Below, in pieces: positions 1-3,916 of a stretch of DNA of 6,515 nucleotides (positions within the stretch are counted from its first letter, which is position 1; the number at the start of each line of letters is the position of its first letter). The position numbers and the translations under genes are program-made. Source of the DNA: Fimbriiglobus sp. (GTDB taxonomy: Bacteria > Planctomycetota > Planctomycetia > Gemmatales > Gemmataceae); assembly GCA_025352585.1 (NCBI GenBank), contig JANXTD010000862.1:1-6515 (forward strand), read 5' to 3'. The notes beneath the pieces are model-generated. The model made no database searches. It saw only the letters and a list, made by a program, of their open reading frames with translations, and was not told the origin of the DNA.

Positions 1-74
1 GCCACGAGCAGCACCGCGGCGAAGCCGACGAGGAAGCGGTTGGCGAGCGCGAAGTCGATCAGGCGTCCGAGCAC
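1..74 (-). CDS. Heavy-metal/multidrug efflux RND permease, N-terminal fragment (CusA/CzcA-like)
   Basis: Only the first 24 codons are inside the window; the gene continues past the left edge. It starts with GTG at 74..72 and reads VLGRLIDFALANRFLVGFAA and then VLLV (first residue would be Met). A short amphipathic stretch (L-I-D-F-A-L-x-N-R) runs straight into the first hydrophobic transmembrane helix, which is the usual opening of CusA/CzcA-type RND pumps. These pumps are trimeric inner-membrane proton antiporters that pass metal ions, or other small toxic compounds, to a periplasmic adaptor and an outer-membrane channel. The start follows the adaptor stop codon by 4 nt and has a GGAG seven bases upstream, so coupled translation with the adaptor is likely. 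The family call rests on a very short sequence plus the adaptor next to it; substrate cannot be read from this fragment. Confidence 0.72.
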   Translation of the reverse strand, partial: MLGRLIDFALANRFLVGFAAVLLV

Positions 75-78
75 GGTG

Positions 79-1569
79 TCACTCCGAAACCATCTGGTCT
101 TTGAACAACTCGGACTTCAGCACGAACCCGCCGCTCATCGCCACGGCGTCCCCCGCGGCCAGCCCCTTGACGACCTCGACGCGGTCGCCGGCGGCGCGTC
201 CGAGGGTCACGACGGCCTTGCGGAACTCGCCGTCGCCGGACTGGACGAAGACGAACGCCTCGCCCTCGGCGCGGAACACCGCGGTGTTCAGGACTTGCAG
301 TGTCGTCGCGGTGTCACCCGTCTCGAAGGCGACCTCGACGAACATCCCCGGCCGCAGCCCGCCGTCGGGGTTGGCGGCGGTCGCCGTGACCGTGAGGGCC
401 CGCGTCGCCTTGGCGATCTCCTCGCCGGCGCTCAGGACCGTGACCGGCGTCTCCGCCAGCCCGGCGAGCGTCGAGCGCACGATGAGCGGGCTGCCGACCT
501 TCAATCCGCGCACGAGCGGTAAGTCGCTCTCGTAGAGGTCGGCTTGCACCCAGACCTTCGACGGGTCGGCCACGGTGAACATCATAAACGTCGGGCCGAC
601 CCGCTCGGAGAGCACCGCGTGTTTCTCGACAATAACACCGGCGAACGGGGCGCGCAACTTGAGGTACCCCGCCTTGGCCCCCTCGGCGACGGGGTCGAGC
701 GTCGCCAAGTCCGCCGCGGGGACGCCGTAGAGCAACAACTTCGTTTTGGCGGTGTCGTGGGCCAACTCGGCCTCGCGCAACTTGACCTGGGCCGCCTGGA
801 CCTGCTGCCGCGACTGGAAGCGCACGTCCTCGACGGCCGTCGTGAGGGCGGCCGACGCCGCCTCGGCGTCCGACTCGGTGCGCCGCAAGCTCACCTCCGC
901 GACGCCGACGCCGGTGGCCTTTTGCGCGGCCGCAAGCGACTGCAACTGCCCCGCCTTGGCGTAGGCCGTGAGCAGCAGTTGCCGGTACTCGCCGATCGGC
1001 TGGTCCTTGAGCGCCGCCTCGATGTCGGGCACCGACTTCTTCGCCTCGATGAGGTCGAGCAGCCGCCTGGCGTTGCCCATTGTGAGCGTCACGCGGGCCG
1101 CCTGGTCGCGCTCGGCGGCCAGGGCGAGTTTCGCCTTGAGCCACTCGAGTTTGGTCAGCGCGAGTTCGCGGCAGTCGAGCACCGCCAGCACGTCGCCGGC
1201 CCGCACGCCCTGCCCCAGCCGCGCCGGCGACTCGGCGACGACGCCCTCGGCCGGCGGGTACAGGTGCGCGACGCGGTCGTCGTCGCGCGCCACGCGGCCC
1301 GGCCGCCAGACGCGGTCGCGCCACGGCTCGTAAAACGCCGGGGCGACGGCGAGTTTCGACGCCGCCCACTTGTCCGGCGGGAACTCGACGACGCCCGTCG
1401 TCGCGGCGGGCTTCACCGGTTCCTCGGCCTCCTTACCGCCGTCGCGGGCGGCGACGAAGAACCCGGCCGCCACGACGACGCCCAGGGCGAGGGCGATTCC
1501 CGGTAACCTCCCGACCCAGCGGCGGCGGCGCGACTCGGCGGTCAGCGCAGGGGCAATCACGTCAGCCAT
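79..1569 (-). CDS. Efflux RND transporter periplasmic adaptor subunit (CusB/CzcB-type membrane fusion protein)
   Basis: A 496-residue adaptor linking an inner-membrane RND pump to an outer-membrane channel across the periplasm. An Arg-rich stretch (RRRR) precedes one hydrophobic helix at about residues 22-41, giving a signal-anchor with the rest outside the cytoplasm. Then come a first lipoyl-type half (about 102-131, PPAEGVVAESPARLGQGVRA), a long Ala/Gln/Leu-rich helical hairpin (about 135-281), a second lipoyl half (about 301-333, LKLRAPFAGVIVEK), a beta-barrel domain (about 335-417, ending GGLRPGMFVEVAFETG) and a membrane-proximal domain (about 420-496, with GDRVEVVKGLAAGDAVAMSG). This order is diagnostic of the family. 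I chose ATG at 1569 because GAGG stands 8 nt upstream; an in-frame GTG at 1596 lacks a Shine-Dalgarno. At 496 residues it is longer than the roughly 400 of CusB/CzcB, the excess lying mostly in the hairpin. No Met- or His-rich N-terminal metal site is seen, so metal specificity is inferred only from family and neighbours. Confidence 0.9.
   Translation of the reverse strand: MADVIAPALTAESRRRRWVGRLPGIALALGVVVAAGFFVAARDGGKEAEEPVKPAATTGVVEFPPDKWAASKLAVAPAFYEPWRDRVWRPGRVARDDDRVAHLYPPAEGVVAESPARLGQGVRAGDVLAVLDCRELALTKLEWLKAKLALAAERDQAARVTLTMGNARRLLDLIEAKKSVPDIEAALKDQPIGEYRQLLLTAYAKAGQLQSLAAAQKATGVGVAEVSLRRTESDAEAASAALTTAVEDVRFQSRQQVQAAQVKLREAELAHDTAKTKLLLYGVPAADLATLDPVAEGAKAGYLKLRAPFAGVIVEKHAVLSERVGPTFMMFTVADPSKVWVQADLYESDLPLVRGLKVGSPLIVRSTLAGLAETPVTVLSAGEEIAKATRALTVTATAANPDGGLRPGMFVEVAFETGDTATTLQVLNTAVFRAEGEAFVFVQSGDGEFRKAVVTLGRAAGDRVEVVKGLAAGDAVAMSGGFVLKSELFKDQMVSE
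82..85 (-). promoter_or_regulatory. Shine-Dalgarno for the RND permease, inside the adaptor gene
   Basis: GGAG on the minus strand, 7 nt before the GTG at 74. It lies inside the last codons and just before the TGA stop of the adaptor gene, so the same bases code for the adaptor C-terminus and load ribosomes on the permease. This fixes GTG 74 as the start. Confidence 0.6.
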
Positions 1570-1577
1570 CACACGCA

Positions 1578-1581
1578 CCTC
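1578..1581 (-). promoter_or_regulatory. Shine-Dalgarno deciding the adaptor start
   Basis: GAGG on the minus strand with an 8-nt spacer to the ATG at 1569. The alternative upstream GTG at 1596 is preceded by GACTCCGTTGT, which has no purine-rich ribosome site, so the shorter form is preferred. Confidence 0.55.
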
Positions 1582-1628
1582 GAACGAAGTGGCCACACAA
1601 CGGAGTCGTCACGCGAAGTGGGCGGGCG

Positions 1629-2024
1629 TTAGGCGCGCAGGACGGCCGAGCGGGTGGCGCGACGAGACGGGGGGGTGCCGACCGGGGCGGCGGGCCAATC
1701 CGTGGGGACGTGAGAGCGGGCAGCGGGAAGTTCCGGAGTCGATGACCAAAGCGCGGCGAAGGACATCGCGTCGGTCGCGGCGTCGGGGTCGACGGACGGT
1801 TCGACCTGGGCATACCACGCGCCGAGGCCGTCGCAATCTTCGAGCGTCTCGGCGGGGCACTCGACGCCGAACAGGATGAGGTGCCGGTGCGGGGCCGTGG
1901 CGCCGGGTTCGTCGTCGTGGTTGTGCGTCATCGACACGCCGCTGCCTACGACGGCCAGCCACAGGGCGGTCAGCGTCAAGAGGGCAGAGCGGAGGGTCGC
2001 GGAGGGCCTGAGCATTCGAGACAT
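1629..2024 (-). CDS. Small putative secreted His-motif protein of unknown function, first gene of the efflux set
   Basis: 131 residues, not assigned to a named family. The N-terminus is signal-like: Arg residues at 3, 6 and 12, then a hydrophobic stretch at about 13-30 (LRSALLTLTALWLAVVGSGV). Directly after the likely cleavage region comes THNHDD (His34, His36, Asp37, Asp38), then PHRH (His46, His48) and cysteines at 56 and 64. This would place possible metal ligands outside the cytoplasm. The C-terminal half is Ala/Pro/Ser/Arg rich and looks unstructured. It is co-directional with the adaptor, 59 nt upstream of it, so it is probably the promoter-proximal gene of the same transcript. By context it could be a periplasmic metal-binding or sensing accessory protein, but this is inference; no CusF fold or other domain is recognised. 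GGAG lies 4 nt before the ATG at 2024; a second ATG at 2015 is possible. Confidence 0.68.
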   Translation of the reverse strand: MSRMLRPSATLRSALLTLTALWLAVVGSGVSMTHNHDDEPGATAPHRHLILFGVECPAETLEDCDGLGAWYAQVEPSVDPDAATDAMSFAALWSSTPELPAARSHVPTDWPAAPVGTPPSRRATRSAVLRA

Positions 2025-2028
2025 CTTA

Positions 2029-2032
2029 CTCC
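2029..2032 (-). promoter_or_regulatory. Shine-Dalgarno of the small His-motif gene
   Basis: GGAG on the minus strand, 4 nt before ATG 2024 and 13 nt before the second ATG at 2015. The first spacing is somewhat short and the second long, so the first ATG is only moderately favoured. Confidence 0.4.
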
Positions 2033-2138
2033 GCCCCCGTCAAAACCTCCAAGAGATCGTCGTCGACATTCCTCCCGAAACTCGCGCCGCAGGCGGACGT
2101 GGGCGGTCGTGCGGGCGTGCCAGCGCGTATGTTGGTAC

Positions 2139-2164
2139 GGTCGCGACCTGGTGCCTCGGGCACC
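2139..2164. promoter_or_regulatory. Two adjacent perfect palindromes, candidate operator
   Basis: GGTCGCGACC at 2139-2148 is a perfect 10-bp palindrome. After a single T comes GGTGCCTCGGGCACC at 2150-2164, an inverted repeat with 6-bp arms and a TCG centre. The pair ends 44 nt before the regulator's ATG. Homodimeric Crp/Fnr proteins bind twofold-symmetric sites, so autoregulation or control of the divergent efflux set is possible. Neither site resembles the classical TGTGA-N6-TCACA or TTGAT-N4-ATCAA consensus. In RNA the second repeat could also form a short leader hairpin. Confidence 0.35.
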
Positions 2165-2208
2165 GAAAGCGTCACACCGCCTCGCCGGACCGCGACACGA
2201 GTGGAAGC

Positions 2209-2934
2209 ATGAAACTCCCGGAGAACCGGCTCCTCGCCGCGCTGCCGCGTGACGACTGCGCGCGACTCGTCGCCCGCATGACGCCGGTGACGTTCGAGCA
2301 CAAGATGAGCGTCTACCGGGCCGGCGGGCCGATCGACTCCGTTTACTTCCCCCGCGCCGGCCTGATGTCGTCGGTCGTCGTCATGCTCGACGGCGCGACC
2401 GCCGAGGTGGCGGCGGTCGGCTCGGAAGGGATGCTCGGCATGTCGGTCTTCTTGGGGGCGACGCACAGCACCGAGGCCGTCTACTGCCAGATCGCGCCGT
2501 GCGAGTGCCTGCGCCTGCCCGCCGCCGAGTTCGCGGCCGAGGTCGCCCGCAGTGACTGCCTCAGGAAAGTCGTCCACGGCTACGCCCGCGGCGTGCTGGC
2601 GACGTTCGCCCGGCTGGTCGCGTGCAACAGCCTGCACCCGGTCGAGGCCCGCTGCGCCCGCTGGCTGTTGATGTCCGGCGACCACATGGGGGCCGACGAG
2701 TTCACGCTGACGCAGGAGTTCCTGGCCATGATGCTCGGGGTGCGGCGGGCGTCGGTGACGGTCGCCGCGCGGTCGCTCCTCGTGGCGGGGCTGATCAGTT
2801 ACAAGCGCGGCTGCGTGAAGATCCTGGACCGCCCCGGCCTGGAGCGGGCGTCGTGCGAGTGCTACGCCGTGGTCCGGGACGCCATCCCGACGATGGGCGT
2901 CCGCGGGACGTGTCAGGGCGACGACGCCCCGTAA
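2209..2934 (+). CDS. Crp/Fnr-family transcriptional regulator
   Basis: 241 residues, a normal length for the family. Residues about 5-125 form the cyclic-nucleotide-binding-like beta-roll: NRLLAALPRDD opening, PIDSVYFPRAGLMSSVVVM, then AAVGSEGMLGMSVFLG. The central dimer helix covers about 118-150. A winged helix-turn-helix covers about 160-207, with EFTLTQEFLAMMLGVRRASV as helix-turn-recognition helix and GLISYKRGCVKILDR as wing. The phosphate-binding cassette of true cAMP receptors (R-G-E-L/T-A) is absent, replaced by the G-S-E-G-M-L-G loop, so the effector is unknown. The protein has eleven cysteines, including C93-x4-C98-x-C100 and C216-E-C218. ATG 2209 is chosen because conserved homology begins at once and the in-frame upstream stretch has no start codon; the ribosome site is weak (GAG, 7 nt spacer). 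It is divergent from the efflux set and convergent with the giant repeat protein. Confidence 0.9.
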   Translation: MKLPENRLLAALPRDDCARLVARMTPVTFEHKMSVYRAGGPIDSVYFPRAGLMSSVVVMLDGATAEVAAVGSEGMLGMSVFLGATHSTEAVYCQIAPCECLRLPAAEFAAEVARSDCLRKVVHGYARGVLATFARLVACNSLHPVEARCARWLLMSGDHMGADEFTLTQEFLAMMLGVRRASVTVAARSLLVAGLISYKRGCVKILDRPGLERASCECYAVVRDAIPTMGVRGTCQGDDAP

Positions 2935-2942
2935 GGACTTAC
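2931..2942. repeat. Small inverted repeat holding both convergent stop codons
   Basis: GTAAG-GA-CTTAC, 5-bp arms around a 2-nt centre. The left arm contains the TAA of the plus-strand regulator and the right arm the TTA, that is the TAA of the minus-strand gene. Only 4 bp separate the two stops. There is no T-tract on either side, so it is not a convincing Rho-independent terminator. Confidence 0.5.
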
Positions 2943-3916
2943 CCGACGTAGACGCCGCCGTCGAACCCGGACGACGACAGGAAGCTCAGCAGCGCGTCCG
3001 GGGTCGGGTTGCCGACGAGCGTCTTGCCGGCGTAGCCCGTGACGCGGCTGCCGGCCCCGGCCCCGGCCCCCACGACGAGGTCGCCGAGGTTGTCGCCGTC
3101 GAGGTTCTTCACGGCCACGCGCGCCCCGCCCCGGCTGGTGGGGTCGTCGGCGAAGAAATCGACGACGCGGTTCGCCTCGCCGCGGATCATCCCCGCCGCG
3201 CTGAACGCACTCACCCGCGGGCCGCCGCCGGGGCCGGCCCCGACGACGAGTTCGGCCTTGCCGTCGCCGTCGAGGTCGCCCGCCGCGACGAAGACGCCGT
3301 TGCGCAGGGTGTCCTCGAAGGCGAAGAAGTCGCCGAACGGCTTCGAGGTGAACTTGCCGGCGACGAGCGACTTGCCGTCGAAGACCGCGACCCGCGGGCC
3401 GCCGCCGAAGCCGGCCGCGACGATCAGGTCGCCGACGCCGTCGCCGGTCACGTCGCCGACGTTGGCGCGGGCCCCGCCGCGGAAGGCCGGGTCGTCGATG
3501 CCGAAGAAGTCGGCCACCTGCTTGTAGGTCGCGCCGTCGAAGACCCGCACGCGGGGGCCGCCCCCCTGGTCGGGCGTGATCACGAGGTCCGGCACGCCGT
3601 CGCCGTTGAGGTCGCCGGCCGCGACGAACACCCCGCCGGTGAAGCTCGCCTCGAACGGGTCGATCGAGAACAGCTCGTGGCCGTCGGTGCCGTCCAGGAC
3701 GCGGACGTGCGCCGTGCCGCCGGGGCCGGTGCCGGCCACCACGTCCGCCACGCCGTCGCCGTTGAAGTCGCCCGCCGCGGTGCGGACGCCGCCGGTGGTG
3801 CCGGGGAACGGCTCGAAGCTGCGGAACAGCGACGGGTCGGCCTTGTAGACCGTCACCGCCGAAGGCCCGTCGGTGTCCGACCCGACGGCGAACTGCGTCG
3901 TGCCGACGAGCAGGAC
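2939..3916 (-). repeat. FG-GAP/VCBS beta-propeller region, five motif blades plus a closing strand
   Basis: Part of the giant protein, residues 866-1190 of the visible part. Ca-loop motifs start at residues 915 (DFNGDGVAD), 967 (DLNGDGVPD), 1020 (DVTGDGVGD), 1079 (DLDGDGKAE) and 1136 (NLDGDNLGD). The spacings are 52, 53, 59 and 57 residues. The fifth is degenerate: its first Asp is Asn and the Gly after the Asp-Gly-Asp is Asn. Between motifs run GxGPGGGPRVxVFDG strands. The protein stops at FDGGVYVG, exactly where the next blade (GGVFVAAGD in others) would begin. The DNA for these blades also repeats, for example the plus-strand element GCCGTCGCCGTTGA. Confidence 0.9.

Larger units (their letters stand above)
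2025..2208. promoter_or_regulatory. Divergent intergenic region between the efflux set and the Crp/Fnr-type regulator
   Basis: 184 bp separating two start codons that point away from each other, so promoters for both transcripts should lie here. I see no convincing sigma-70 pair in either direction. On the minus strand TTGACG occurs close to the small gene's ribosome site, but nothing resembling a matching -10 follows. The regulator side carries two adjacent palindromes, listed separately. The plus strand in the regulator's frame contains no ATG, GTG or TTG anywhere in this interval, which supports its being non-coding. Confidence 0.6.

Noticed and set aside
544..1506. Plus-strand frame of 320 codons opposite the adaptor gene
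   Set aside because: Arg/Gly/Leu-rich shadow without recognisable features, opposite a clear family member on the minus strand.
1570..1596. GTG at 1596 as adaptor start, adding nine residues
   Set aside because: No Shine-Dalgarno before it, whereas ATG 1569 has GAGG at 8 nt.
1876..2208. In-frame upstream extension of the Crp/Fnr-type regulator by 111 codons
   Set aside because: It would overlap the small His-motif gene antisense, shows no homology to the family, and has no start codon between 2025 and 2208; the family sequence begins at ATG 2209.
2026..2685. Minus-strand frame of 219 codons opposite the regulator
   Set aside because: Antisense shadow of a well supported regulator, with biased Arg/Ala/Asp composition and no domain.
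2931..2942. Bidirectional Rho-independent terminator between the convergent genes
   Set aside because: The stem is only 5 bp with a 2-nt centre and there is no T-tract on either strand.
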